Shown: in pieces, positions 1-8,478 of the stretch
Layout: every line of letters starts with the position of its first letter
Numbering within the stretch: position 1 is the stretch's first letter
Assembly: GCF_035944375.1 (NCBI RefSeq)
Contig: NZ_DASZBE010000043.1
DNA length: 64,000 nucleotides
Source of the DNA: Allobosea sp035944375
GTDB taxonomy: Bacteria; Pseudomonadota; Alphaproteobacteria; Rhizobiales; Beijerinckiaceae
Strand: one strand, 5' to 3'
Made by a program: the position numbers and the translations under genes
Notes under the pieces: model-generated
What the model was told of the DNA's origin: nothing
Databases searched by the model: none
Seen by the model: only the letters and a program-made list of their open reading frames with translations

Positions 1-1
1 G

Positions 2-838
2 CGCTTCGAAGGCGTCGCAGCCAAGGTCCGCGTGCGCGATGTCCTGCGCACCGCGGCGAAGCTGCCGCGCTATTGGGTCGCCCTGCTGCGCTCGAGCGCC
101 ATCGGCATCTGGATGGGCATCACGCCGGGCGGTCCGACGGCGGCCTCCTTCATGAGCTACGCCATGGCCAAGCGCTCCTCGCGCAACCCGGAGAAGTTCG
201 GCAAGGGCGAGCCCGAGGGCGTGATCGCGCCCGAGACGGCCGACCATGCCGCCGGCTCCGCCGCCATGCTGCCGATGCTGGCGCTCGGCATCCCCGGCTC
301 GGCGACCGCGGCTGTGATGATGGGTGGCCTGATGATCTGGGGCCTCAACCCTGGTCCCATGCTGTTCATCGAGCGCCCGGACTTCGTCTGGGGGCTGATC
401 GCCTCAATGTATCTCGGCAACGTCGTCGCGGTGGTCGTCGTGCTCGCAACCGTCCCGCTCTTCGCCTCGATCCTGCGCATCCCCTTCTCGATCGTCGCGC
501 CGCTGATCGTGATGATCTGCTTCATCGGCGCCTACACGGTGGCCAGCAAGGAGTTCGACATCTGGGTCGCACTCGCCTTCGGCATCGTCGGTTATGTCTT
601 CAAGAAGCTCGACTATCCGATCGCGCCGCTGATCCTGGCCATGGTCATCGGCGACAAGGCCGAGGACGCCTTCCGCCAGTCGATGATCTTCAGCCAGGGC
701 TCGCTCTCGATCTTCTGGTCGAACCCGCTGGTCTCGACGCTGATGGGCATCGGGCTGGCCCTGCTGCTGCTGCCGCTGATCGGCTCGGCTGTCCGCTCGC
801 TGCGCAGCCGGCCCGCGACAGCCGCGGCCAAGGGCTGA
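2..838 (+). CDS. TctA-family tripartite tricarboxylate transporter permease, C-terminal part
   Basis: This is the large membrane subunit of a tripartite tricarboxylate transporter, which works with a small membrane subunit (TctB) and a periplasmic binding protein (TctC). The frame is open from base 2, so the gene is cut by the window edge; about 278 residues remain of a family usually near 500. The family signature GITPGGPTAASFMSYAMAKR is near the visible start, followed by the ALGIPGSATAAVMMGGLMIWGL segment and several hydrophobic helices, ending in a short basic tail. TctB and TctC would be expected upstream, outside the window. The substrate cannot be read from sequence. Confidence 0.9.
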   Translation, partial: RFEGVAAKVRVRDVLRTAAKLPRYWVALLRSSAIGIWMGITPGGPTAASFMSYAMAKRSSRNPEKFGKGEPEGVIAPETADHAAGSAAMLPMLALGIPGSATAAVMMGGLMIWGLNPGPMLFIERPDFVWGLIASMYLGNVVAVVVVLATVPLFASILRIPFSIVAPLIVMICFIGAYTVASKEFDIWVALAFGIVGYVFKKLDYPIAPLILAMVIGDKAEDAFRQSMIFSQGSLSIFWSNPLVSTLMGIGLALLLLPLIGSAVRSLRSRPATAAAKG

Positions 839-913
839 GCCGCCCATGCCGCTGCCGATTGCGGGTCCTGGCGTAACGCGTTACGCTCTTCCCTCGAAAC
901 GGGAGGCCGTCTC

Positions 914-1129
914 ATGTCCCCGGTCGCAGAACGGATGCGCGAGATGCGGCAACGTCGGCGTGAGCAGGGCTTGCGCGAGGTGCGCTTGCTGTTGCCTGAC
1001 GCGCGCTCGCCCGCGGTTCGCGCCCGGATTGCCGAACAGGTCGCCCGGCTCGATCCCGATGACGAGCTGGAAGCGCTGCGCTGGATCGAGTCGGTTTCCG
1101 AATTCGACAATCCTGACGAACCCGAATGA
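914..1129 (+). CDS. MazE-like antitoxin (antitoxin MazE family, DUF3018-like)
   Basis: A 71-residue protein with a very basic N-terminus (MREMRQRRREQGLREVRLLL) and an acidic C-terminal tail ending FDNPDEPE. This is the layout of short antitoxins placed before PemK/MazF toxins: an N-terminal DNA-binding segment and a C-terminal toxin-binding tail. The ATG at 914 follows a GGGAGG-type ribosome site (about 901-906). Its stop overlaps the start of the toxin gene by four bases (ATGA), indicating translational coupling. Autorepression of the pair is usual for the family but is not shown by the sequence. Confidence 0.8.
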   Translation: MSPVAERMREMRQRRREQGLREVRLLLPDARSPAVRARIAEQVARLDPDDELEALRWIESVSEFDNPDEPE

Positions 1130-1461
1130 GCCTTCGCCGCGGCGATGTCGTGATCGTCTCGGCCGCCGGCGACTATGGCAAGCCGCGACCGGCGGTCGTG
1201 ATCCAGAGCCGGGCCATGCCCGATGCGCACGCTTCCGTGGTCCTTTGCCAGATGACGTCGTTGCTCATCGATGCTCCGGATTTCCGCATCACGATAGAAC
1301 CTACGCCAACAAACGGATTGCGCGAGCGCTCGCAGGTCATGGCCGACAAGCCCGTCACGCTGATGCGCAGCCGGATCGGGGACCCGATCGGGCGCCTGAG
1401 CTCCGACGAGACGACACGGATCGCAGCCGCGATTGGCTTCGTCATCGGCCTGTCCGACTGA
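1126..1461 (+). CDS. MazF/PemK-family endoribonuclease toxin
   Basis: A 111-residue protein of the PemK/MazF fold, normally a sequence-specific mRNA interferase held inactive by the preceding antitoxin. Family features are the N-terminal LRRGDVVIVS strand with GKPRPAVVIQ (the conserved RPxVVIQ segment), an LLIDAP loop and SQVMADKPVTL, matching the conserved S-x-x-x-x-D-K core. Length is typical. It overlaps the antitoxin gene by four bases. The pair sits between transporter and catabolic genes with no other mobile or defence genes nearby, so it looks like a solitary module. Confidence 0.85.
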   Translation: MSLRRGDVVIVSAAGDYGKPRPAVVIQSRAMPDAHASVVLCQMTSLLIDAPDFRITIEPTPTNGLRERSQVMADKPVTLMRSRIGDPIGRLSSDETTRIAAAIGFVIGLSD

Positions 1462-1528
1462 TCATGCCGCAGCCTCGATGCCGCGCGGCCGAATCCATCC
1501 CGCTCTTCCCGCAACGACGAGACCCACC

Positions 1529-2446
1529 ATGACCGAACCCTACAAGGGCATTCTGCCGATCGCTCCGACCATCTTCCACGACAATGGCGACCTCGATCTC
1601 GACGGCAATCGCCGCGTCATGGACCTGATGGTCGACCAGGGCGTCGACGGCATCTGCATTCTCGCGAACTTCTCCGAGCAGTTCCTGCTCACCGACGCCG
1701 AGCGCGAGCAGGTGATGCATCTCTCGCTGGAGCAGGTCGCCGGCCGCGTGCCGGTGATCGTCACCACCTCGCATTTCTCGACCCGCATCGCCGCCCAGCG
1801 GGCGAAGGCCGCAGCCGATGCCGGCGCCAAGATGCTGATGATGATGCCGCCCTATCACGGGGCCCTCCTCAAGGCCGACGAGCAGGGCATGGTCGAGCAC
1901 TTCAAGCAGGTCGCGGATGCCTGCGGTATCCCGATCATCCTGCAGGACGCTCCGCTGTCGGGCGTCACGCTCACCGTGCCCTTCATGATCAGGCTGGCGA
2001 AGGAGGTGCCGCTCGTCCGCTATTTCAAGATCGAGGTTCCCGGCACGGCCAACAAGCTGCGCGCGCTGATCGAGGCCGGAGGCGATGCGGTGGTCGGCCC
2101 CTTCGACGGCGAGGAGGCGATCACCCTGATGGCCGATCTCGACGCCGGTGCGACCGGTACGATGACCTCGGCCATGATCCCGGATCTGATCAAGCCGATC
2201 CTCGCCGCCCATGCGGCGGGCGACCGCAAGCAGGCAGCGGCCCTCTATGCGAAGGTGCTGCCGATCATCAACTTCGAGAACCGCCAATGCGGGCTGCGCT
2301 CGGCCAAGGCGGTGATGAAGGAGGGCGGTGTCATCAAGTCGGAAGCCGTGCGCCATCCGCTGACGCCGCTGCATCCCAAGACCCGCGAGGGGCTGATCGA
2401 GCTCGCCCGCGAACTCGATCCGCTCGCCCTGCGCTGGGGCAAATAG
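1529..2446 (+). CDS. DapA/NAL-family class I aldolase or dehydratase
   Basis: A 305-residue member of the dihydrodipicolinate synthase / N-acetylneuraminate lyase family, TIM-barrel enzymes forming a Schiff base with a pyruvate-type substrate. The active-site lysine is in VRYFKIEVPG and the usual phosphate/carboxylate loop appears as NFSEQFLLT, where true DapA has GTTGE-type residues. LQDAPLSG replaces the usual Y-N-x-P, which argues against lysine biosynthesis and for a catabolic aldolase or dehydratase. The ATG at 1529 is chosen because family homology begins there; the frame stays open upstream to 1433. The gene converges on the ABC transporter operon, so a role in the same catabolism is inferred. 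Confidence 0.85.
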   Translation: MTEPYKGILPIAPTIFHDNGDLDLDGNRRVMDLMVDQGVDGICILANFSEQFLLTDAEREQVMHLSLEQVAGRVPVIVTTSHFSTRIAAQRAKAAADAGAKMLMMMPPYHGALLKADEQGMVEHFKQVADACGIPIILQDAPLSGVTLTVPFMIRLAKEVPLVRYFKIEVPGTANKLRALIEAGGDAVVGPFDGEEAITLMADLDAGATGTMTSAMIPDLIKPILAAHAAGDRKQAAALYAKVLPIINFENRQCGLRSAKAVMKEGGVIKSEAVRHPLTPLHPKTREGLIELARELDPLALRWGK

Positions 2447-2505
2447 GCAGCAGACATCAGTCCGGGTGGCCATCCGGCCCCCCCGGCACCGGGCGCCCGG
2501 GCCGC

Positions 2506-4392
2506 TCAGGCCGGCACCGCAGCCTCGCGGCCCGCCCTCGGCTGCGCATGCGGCGGCCCGTCGACGCGCGGCACCGCCGAGAGCAGCCTGATCGTGTAGG
2601 GGTGGCTCGGCGCGCTCATGATCGTGTCGGCCGGCCCGACCTCGACGATCTTGCCGTGATGCATCACGGCCACCCGGTCGGCGAGATGGGCGACGACCGA
2701 GATGTCGTGCGAGATGAAGAGATAGGCGACGCCGAGCCGGTCCTTGAGGTCCGCCAGCAGGTTGACGATCGCCGCCTGCACGGAGACGTCGAGCGCCGAG
2801 ACCGGCTCGTCGCAGACGATGAAGCGCGGCTGCGTCGCCAGCGCCCGCGCGATGCCGACGCGCTGCTTCTCGCCGCCGCTCATCTGGTGCGGGTAGCGGT
2901 CGGCGTAATGGACCGGCAGGCGCACCAGATCGAGCAATTCGTCGACGCGCCTGGGGATGTCGGCGGCCGGCGCAAGGCCGAAGCGCGCGATCGGTCGGCC
3001 GAGCAGCTCGCGGATGGTCTTGCGCGGATTGAGTGAGGAATCCGGGTTCTGGAAGACGATCTGCGCCGTGCGCCGCATCGCCTCCAGCGCACTCGGCGGT
3101 TGGCCGGAGACGGTCTCGCCGCCGATCCGGATGACGCCGGAGTCGGCCTCGATCAGTCGCAGGATCGTGCGCCCCAGCGTCGTCTTGCCGGAGCCGGATT
3201 CGCCGACGAGCCCGACCACCTCGCCCGGCGCGATCGTCAGCGAGATGTCGTCGACCGGCCGGATGCGGATGGCATCGCGAACCGGCCGCCAGCCCTCGAA
3301 GCGCAGCTTGCCGCGGCCGAGCACGAAGCTCTTGGTGAGATGCTCGACCGAGACGACCGGCTCGGCCGTGACCGCCTGGGTGGCGGGTGAGGGAGATCCG
3401 ACGGCATCGGCCTCCGCCTGGACCGGCCAGGGCGTCTCGCGCAGCGCCTCGGCGGAACTGCAGCGCACCAGCCGGCCGCCGATGTCGCGCAGGCTCTGCG
3501 GCGCCTGGCTGTCATCAGTCGCGAAGGGACAGCGCGAGACGAAGCGGCAGCTCGCCGGCGGCTGGCGCAGATCGGGCAGGCGGCCGGGAATGGCGGCGAG
3601 CCGCGCCGTCTTGCGCCCGATGCGCGGGATCGCGGCGAGCAGCCCCTTGCTGTAGGGATGGGCCGGCCGCTGCAGCACATCCTCGGTCGCGCCCTGCTCG
3701 ACGATCTGCCCGGCATAGAGCACGGCGACCTCGTCGGCGATCCGCCGGACGACGCCGAGATTATGGCTGATGAAGAGCATCGTCAGGCCGCGCCGGGCCC
3801 GCAGATTCTCGAGCAGATCGAGGATCTGCGCCTCGATGGTGACGTCAAGTGCCGTGGTCGGCTCGTCCAGGATCAGCAGCTCGGGTTCGGAGGCGAGCGC
3901 GCCCGCGATCAGCGCGCGTTGCCGCATGCCGCCCGAGAGTTCATGCGGATAGGCCTTCGCGACGGCCTCGGGGTTGACGATACCGACCTCGTCGAGAAGC
4001 GCGATGGCCCGTTCGAAGGCGGCATCGGGCGTGAAGCTGCGATGATGGACGAGGCCTTCGCCGACCTGGTCGCCGATCCGCAAGCTGGGGTTCAGCACCG
4101 AGAACGGGTCTTGGAAGACCAGCCCGATGCGCGAGCCGCGCAATTGCCGGCGTGCCTCGGCTCCCATCGTCAGGATGTCGGCGCCGTCGAACAGGATGCG
4201 GCCGGAAGGCACCGAGGCCTCCGCCGGCAACAGCCCCATGGCGGCGAGCGCGATCGTGCTCTTGCCGGAGCCGGATTCGCCGACGAGCGCCAGCGTCGAG
4301 CCCCTGCGGGCCTTGAGGCTCACGGAGGACAGCGCCTCGATCTCGCCGCCCGCGGTGCGGTAGCGGACGGTCAGGTCGTCGATGATCAGCAT
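2506..4392 (-). CDS. Dipeptide/oligopeptide-type ABC transporter ATPase, fused DppD-DppF
   Basis: A 628-residue protein with two complete ABC ATPase domains in tandem. Domain one has Walker A GESGSGKS at residues 38-45, signature LSGGM and the C-terminal oligopeptide-transporter cap with Cys residues (ASCRFVSRCPFA). Domain two has GESGSGKT near residue 397, signature MSGGEKQR and Walker B FIVCDEP. In classical systems these are separate DppD and DppF proteins; fused forms such as GsiA and YejF are known. The ATG at 4392 overlaps the stop of the permease upstream by one base (TGATG). It is the last gene of the import operon and powers uptake at the inner membrane. Confidence 0.95.
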   Translation of the reverse strand: MLIIDDLTVRYRTAGGEIEALSSVSLKARRGSTLALVGESGSGKSTIALAAMGLLPAEASVPSGRILFDGADILTMGAEARRQLRGSRIGLVFQDPFSVLNPSLRIGDQVGEGLVHHRSFTPDAAFERAIALLDEVGIVNPEAVAKAYPHELSGGMRQRALIAGALASEPELLILDEPTTALDVTIEAQILDLLENLRARRGLTMLFISHNLGVVRRIADEVAVLYAGQIVEQGATEDVLQRPAHPYSKGLLAAIPRIGRKTARLAAIPGRLPDLRQPPASCRFVSRCPFATDDSQAPQSLRDIGGRLVRCSSAEALRETPWPVQAEADAVGSPSPATQAVTAEPVVSVEHLTKSFVLGRGKLRFEGWRPVRDAIRIRPVDDISLTIAPGEVVGLVGESGSGKTTLGRTILRLIEADSGVIRIGGETVSGQPPSALEAMRRTAQIVFQNPDSSLNPRKTIRELLGRPIARFGLAPAADIPRRVDELLDLVRLPVHYADRYPHQMSGGEKQRVGIARALATQPRFIVCDEPVSALDVSVQAAIVNLLADLKDRLGVAYLFISHDISVVAHLADRVAVMHHGKIVEVGPADTIMSAPSHPYTIRLLSAVPRVDGPPHAQPRAGREAAVPA

Positions 4393-5261
4393 CAGGCCTT
4401 CCCCAGCCGCGCCTTGAGGCGCGGATCGAGGCGCTCGCGGGCGCCGTCGCCGAGCAGGTTGATGCCGATCACCAGCAGGCACATGGCCAGCCCCGGTGCC
4501 AGCGCGATCCAGGGCGCACGGTCAAGGAAGGAGCGCGCCTCCGAGATCATCAGCCCCCAGTCGGAACTCGGCGGCTGGGCGCCGAGCCCGAGGAAGGACA
4601 GCGCCGATCCCAGCAGGATCGCATAGGTCACGCGCAGGCTGGCCTCGACGATCAGCGGCGGCCAGGCATTGGGCAGAATCTCGCGGAACAGGATGTAGGA
4701 GGTGCTCTCAGCCCGCGCCTTGGCGGCCTGCACGAACTCCTCATTGGCCAGCGTCAGCGTCACGCTGCGCGCCAGCCGCGCGATCGGCGGGATGTAGACG
4801 AAGCCGACGGCGAGCGCGGTCTTCCATAGGGCGGGCGGCGTCACGGCCAGCACGAGCAGGCCGAGCATGATCGGCGGGATCGCCATCAGCACATCCGCCA
4901 GCCGCATCAGCGCCTCGTCGACCCAGCCGCGGAAATAGCCGGCCGCCAGCCCCATCGGCACGCCGATGGCGAGGCTGAACAGCGTCGCCGCGACACCCAT
5001 CCCGATCGAGAGCCTGGCCCCCATCAGCAGGCGGCTGAGGACGTCACGGCCATATTCGTCGGTGCCGAGCCAATAGGTCGCGTTCGGCGCCAGGAAGCGC
5101 GTGCGCATCGAGATCGTGTCCCAGGGGTGGGGCGCGATCCAGGGCGCGAGCAGCCCGAGCAGCAGGATGGTGCCGGTGATGGCGAGCCCGGCCTTGAGCT
5201 GCAGCGGCATCGGCTTGCGCGGCGGCTTGGCCGGCGTGGCGGCGGCTGGCTCAGGCGACAT
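4392..5261 (-). CDS. Dipeptide-type ABC transporter permease (DppC-like)
   Basis: An inner-membrane permease of about 289 residues. It has the DppC N-terminal transmembrane helix, then LGTDEYGRDVLSRLLMGARLS, the strong signature of this subunit, and the EAA coupling loop around AAKARAESTSYILFREILPN. The start at 5261 (MSPEPAAAT) is preferred because it overlaps the upstream stop by only 11 bases; an in-frame ATG at 5297 would add 12 residues. It pairs with the DppB-like permease immediately upstream and the fused ATPase downstream. Confidence 0.93.
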   Translation of the reverse strand: MSPEPAAATPAKPPRKPMPLQLKAGLAITGTILLLGLLAPWIAPHPWDTISMRTRFLAPNATYWLGTDEYGRDVLSRLLMGARLSIGMGVAATLFSLAIGVPMGLAAGYFRGWVDEALMRLADVLMAIPPIMLGLLVLAVTPPALWKTALAVGFVYIPPIARLARSVTLTLANEEFVQAAKARAESTSYILFREILPNAWPPLIVEASLRVTYAILLGSALSFLGLGAQPPSSDWGLMISEARSFLDRAPWIALAPGLAMCLLVIGINLLGDGARERLDPRLKARLGKA

Positions 5262-6207
5262 GGCGGCCGAACCGGATTTTGGGGTTGAGGCGGGCATAGA
5301 GCAGGTCGGCCAAAAGGTTGGCGAGCGCGTAGATCGCGGCGACGACCAGGATCGCGGCTTGCAGCGTCGGCAGGTCGCGGTTCTGGATCGAGAACACGAC
5401 GAGGCGGCCGAGGCCGGGATAGGCGAAGACGGTCTCGATCACGACGATGCCGCCCATCAGCCGGCCGAAATCCAGCGCCAGCACCGTGATCGTCGGAAGG
5501 AGGGCGTTGCGCAGCGCGTGGTGGAGCACGATCACCCGCTCGGGCAGGCCCTTGGCGCGGGCGGCGGTGATGTAGGGGCTCTGCATCACCTCGATCATGC
5601 TCGACCGGGTCAGGCGCGAGACATGGGCGAGATGGCCGAAGACCAACGTCATGGTCGGCGCGATCAGGTGCTTGGCCCATTCCCAGACGCCGGCCGAGAG
5701 CGGCTCGTAGCCGGAGGCCGGCAGCCAGCCGAGCCAGGCGGCGAAGACGATGATGACGACGATCGCCCAGAAGAATTCGGGCACGGCGATGCCGAGATAG
5801 GTCGCGACCGAGACGCCGTGGTCGAGCGGCCGGCCATGGCGCAGCGCCGCGACGATGCCGAGCCCGACGCCGATGACGGCGATCAGCACGAAGGAGAGGC
5901 CCGTCAGCATCAGCGAGCGCTGCAGCGCTTCCAGCAGCATCGGCCCGACCGGCCGGTTCATCAGCGTCGAGACGCCGAGATCGCCTGTGACGAAGCCGCC
6001 CGCCCAGCGCAGATACTGCTGCCAGACCGGGTCGGTCAGGCCGAGTTTGAGTTCCAACGCGTGGACTTGCTCCGGCGTCGCGAAGGCGCCCAGGATCAGA
6101 TAGGCGACATTGGCCGGCAGCAGCGTCGTCACACCGAAGACGAGCATCGACACCGCCACGAGGACGAGAACCACGAGGGCCAGGCGTCGGGTGATGTAGG
6201 CTGCCAT
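5251..6207 (-). CDS. Dipeptide-type ABC transporter permease (DppB-like)
   Basis: A 318-residue inner-membrane permease beginning MAAYITRRLALVVLVLVAVSMLVF, the typical DppB/GsiC opening (Y-I-x-R-R-L followed by a helix). Later features are the long periplasmic loop after helix one, GIPVPEFF-like GIAVPEFFWAI, and the EAA loop near AARAKGLPERVIVLHHALRN. The frame is open to 6249, but homology begins at the ATG at 6207. It lies 76 bases downstream of the binding-protein gene and overlaps the DppC-like gene. Confidence 0.93.
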   Translation of the reverse strand: MAAYITRRLALVVLVLVAVSMLVFGVTTLLPANVAYLILGAFATPEQVHALELKLGLTDPVWQQYLRWAGGFVTGDLGVSTLMNRPVGPMLLEALQRSLMLTGLSFVLIAVIGVGLGIVAALRHGRPLDHGVSVATYLGIAVPEFFWAIVVIIVFAAWLGWLPASGYEPLSAGVWEWAKHLIAPTMTLVFGHLAHVSRLTRSSMIEVMQSPYITAARAKGLPERVIVLHHALRNALLPTITVLALDFGRLMGGIVVIETVFAYPGLGRLVVFSIQNRDLPTLQAAILVVAAIYALANLLADLLYARLNPKIRFGRHVA

Positions 6208-6283
6208 CGGGGACGGGTTCCTGCGAGCCGTGGCTGCGCCCGCCCGCACCGCGAGGGTGGGGAGGGCGGACGCAGAGGCGAGA

Positions 6284-7786
6284 TCAGGGCTTGATCGAGA
6301 CGTTCTTGAGCTCGAGCCACTGCATCGGGGTCGACTTGAAGCCGTCGACCTTCTTGCTGACGCCGTTCACATGCGCCGCCGAGTAGGCGATGATGCCGGG
6401 CACGGTCTCTTCGGCGATCGCCTGGAACTTCTCGAAGATCGCCTTGCGGGCGGCCTGGTCATTGGTCTTGCGGGCATCGTCCAGCAACTGGTCGACGCGG
6501 GCGTCCTTGTAGATCCAGAGCTGCTTGTTCCAGCTTCCGCTCGAATGGTAGAAGGGATAGATCGCCGTATCGATCGTCGGCCGGGCGAAATAGCCGTCGA
6601 CATACATCTGCGCCTTGCCCGCGACATTGGCGGTGTAGGAGGCGAAGGGCACCCGCTCGACATTGATCCGGATGCCGGCAGCCCGGGCCATGTCACGCAC
6701 CGCGACGCCGACGCGCACGCGCTGCTCGCGCTCCTGCGGAACCTGCATCGGCACGTCGAAGCCGTTGGGGAAGCCGGCCTCGGCCAGCAGCTTCTTGGCC
6801 TGGGCGATGTCGGGAGCACCGACCTTGAGCGATTTGTTGAAATAGGGATGGCTGGGGGGAATCGGGCTGAAGGTCGGCTCGCCCTGGCCGAACAGGGCGA
6901 GTTCGACGATCGCCGCCTTGTCGATTGTCAGCGCCAGCGCCTTGCGCACCCGCACGTCGTTGAAGGGCGGGCGGTCGTTGTTGAGGATGACCCCGTCCCA
7001 GGTCGGCGTCGAGACGCTGTCGGCGCGCGCGACCGCGCTGGTCTTCAGCTTGTCGACCGCCTCATAGGGCATGCTCCAGACGATATCGACCGCACCCGAT
7101 TCCAGCGCCGCCATCCGTGCCGCCGATTCCGGGATGATCCGCAGCGTCGCGCCGTCGAGCTTCGGCAGGCCCTTCTCGAAATAATCGGGGTTCTTGGTCA
7201 GTTCGAGCCGGTCGCCCGGCGACCAGGACTTGAACATGAAGGGGCCGGTGCCGATCGGCTGGGTCGAGAGTTCGGCGAGTTTGTCCTTGGGGACGATGCG
7301 CAGCTGCCGGTCGGCGAAGATGTCGGCGAAGCCGGCATAGGGGATGTTGAGCTTGAACTCGACCGTCATCGGGTCGGTGGCGGCAACGCCCTCGACCATC
7401 GACAGGCTGGTGCGGGCGCGCGACCCCGTCGCGGGATCGAGGATGCGCTTCATCGTGGCGACCACGTCCTCGGCGTCCATCACCCGGCCATGGTGGAACT
7501 TGACGCCCTGGCGCAGCTTGAAGGTCCAGGTCTTGAGGTCGTCGGAGGCCGTCCAGCTCTCGGCGAGATCGGGCTTCACCGTCATGTCCGGGTCGATGCG
7601 CGACAGCCCGTTGAACAGCAGATGGACGTAGACATACTCGTCACCGATCGTCGTCCTGGCCGGGTCGAGCTGGCTCAGGGTCGTCCCGAGCGCGACGCGC
7701 ACGGTGCCCTGGGCTGCGGCGGGCAGCGCCGTCAGCGCGGTCGAAAGGCCGATCGTGACGGCCAGTGTCGCAAGATGTCGTCTCAT
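6284..7786 (-). CDS. Extracellular solute-binding protein, family 5 (DppA-like)
   Basis: A 500-residue periplasmic binding protein for the dipeptide-type transporter. A Sec signal peptide covers about residues 1-25 (MRRHLATLAVTIGLSTALTA, cleavage after AAAQ). Family-5 features are LAESWTASDDLKTWTFKLRQ, the conserved GVKFHHGRVMDAEDV stretch and a C-terminal KVDGFKSTPMQWLELKNVSI. Such proteins bind peptides, opines, nickel or other solutes, so the ligand cannot be assigned. Its place directly after RidA and DUF1028 genes suggests a nitrogen compound. Confidence 0.93.
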   Translation of the reverse strand: MRRHLATLAVTIGLSTALTALPAAAQGTVRVALGTTLSQLDPARTTIGDEYVYVHLLFNGLSRIDPDMTVKPDLAESWTASDDLKTWTFKLRQGVKFHHGRVMDAEDVVATMKRILDPATGSRARTSLSMVEGVAATDPMTVEFKLNIPYAGFADIFADRQLRIVPKDKLAELSTQPIGTGPFMFKSWSPGDRLELTKNPDYFEKGLPKLDGATLRIIPESAARMAALESGAVDIVWSMPYEAVDKLKTSAVARADSVSTPTWDGVILNNDRPPFNDVRVRKALALTIDKAAIVELALFGQGEPTFSPIPPSHPYFNKSLKVGAPDIAQAKKLLAEAGFPNGFDVPMQVPQEREQRVRVGVAVRDMARAAGIRINVERVPFASYTANVAGKAQMYVDGYFARPTIDTAIYPFYHSSGSWNKQLWIYKDARVDQLLDDARKTNDQAARKAIFEKFQAIAEETVPGIIAYSAAHVNGVSKKVDGFKSTPMQWLELKNVSIKP

Positions 7787-7809
7787 GGTGATCCCCTCGT
7801 TGTCGTTGG

Positions 7810-8478
7810 TCAGCTCTTCGGCCGGTTCGCGATGGCGGTGTCCGGATCGACCGCCCGCGTCACGTAGAGATCGGCGACGGGCTCGTAGTCGCGCCAGAGG
7901 CGCTGGAGCGTCGCGATCGGGTCTGGATCGCCGTCGACGCGCAGGTCGACATAGGGAAAGGTCTGCTCATGCGCGACGATCAGCGCGGTCGAGACCAGTG
8001 GCTTGAACTCGCCGCCGGCCTCGTCGCCCGCTTTCAGGGCCGCGATCAGCCGCGCGGCGAGCGGCGCCGCCGGATCGGCCTCGAAGGCGCGCACCATGGC
8101 GGCGGGCACCTCCTGCGAGCGCACGATGTTGCCGAGCGCGACGCAGTCGCGCCCATGCGCCTCGGCGAGCTCGGGCTGGACGTTGCCGCCGCTGAAGCTG
8201 GCCGTGCGGCCGGCTGCGTCGATCACGGCGAGCTGGCGCCAGTCGCTGCGTGGCGTCGCGGCGGCTGCGGCGTCGACGGCCTGCTGGGCGGTGTAGCCGC
8301 GCCGGAGCAGGTCCAGCATCAGCGGGCCGAGCCGCGGATCGGTCATGTGCTGCGTCAGCGCTGCGCCGACGCCGGCCGCGGCATGCTGGCAGCGCGAGCC
8401 CACCGCGATGGAGGAGGTGGTGACCACCGCCCCGAGCATGCCCGTGCGGGCACAGCGACCGGCGAGCGAGAACGTCAT
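7810..8478 (-). CDS. DUF1028 family protein (putative Ntn-hydrolase fold)
   Basis: A 222-residue protein matching DUF1028: MTFSLAGRCARTGMLGAVVTTSSIAVGSRC at the N-terminus, then GVGAALTQHMTDPRLGPLMLDLL and AVIDAAGRTASFSGGN. The family has been grouped with Ntn hydrolases but has no established reaction. It often accompanies transporters and RidA-type genes, as here. Its ATG overlaps the stop of the upstream triple-RidA gene by four bases (ATGA), so the two are translationally coupled and probably act on the same pathway. Confidence 0.85.
   Translation of the reverse strand: MTFSLAGRCARTGMLGAVVTTSSIAVGSRCQHAAAGVGAALTQHMTDPRLGPLMLDLLRRGYTAQQAVDAAAAATPRSDWRQLAVIDAAGRTASFSGGNVQPELAEAHGRDCVALGNIVRSQEVPAAMVRAFEADPAAPLAARLIAALKAGDEAGGEFKPLVSTALIVAHEQTFPYVDLRVDGDPDPIATLQRLWRDYEPVADLYVTRAVDPDTAIANRPKS

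Noticed and set aside
2447..2505. GC-rich stretch between the convergent DapA-like and DppDF genes as a terminator.
   Set aside because: Several short GC inversions but no single convincing stem and no T-tract.
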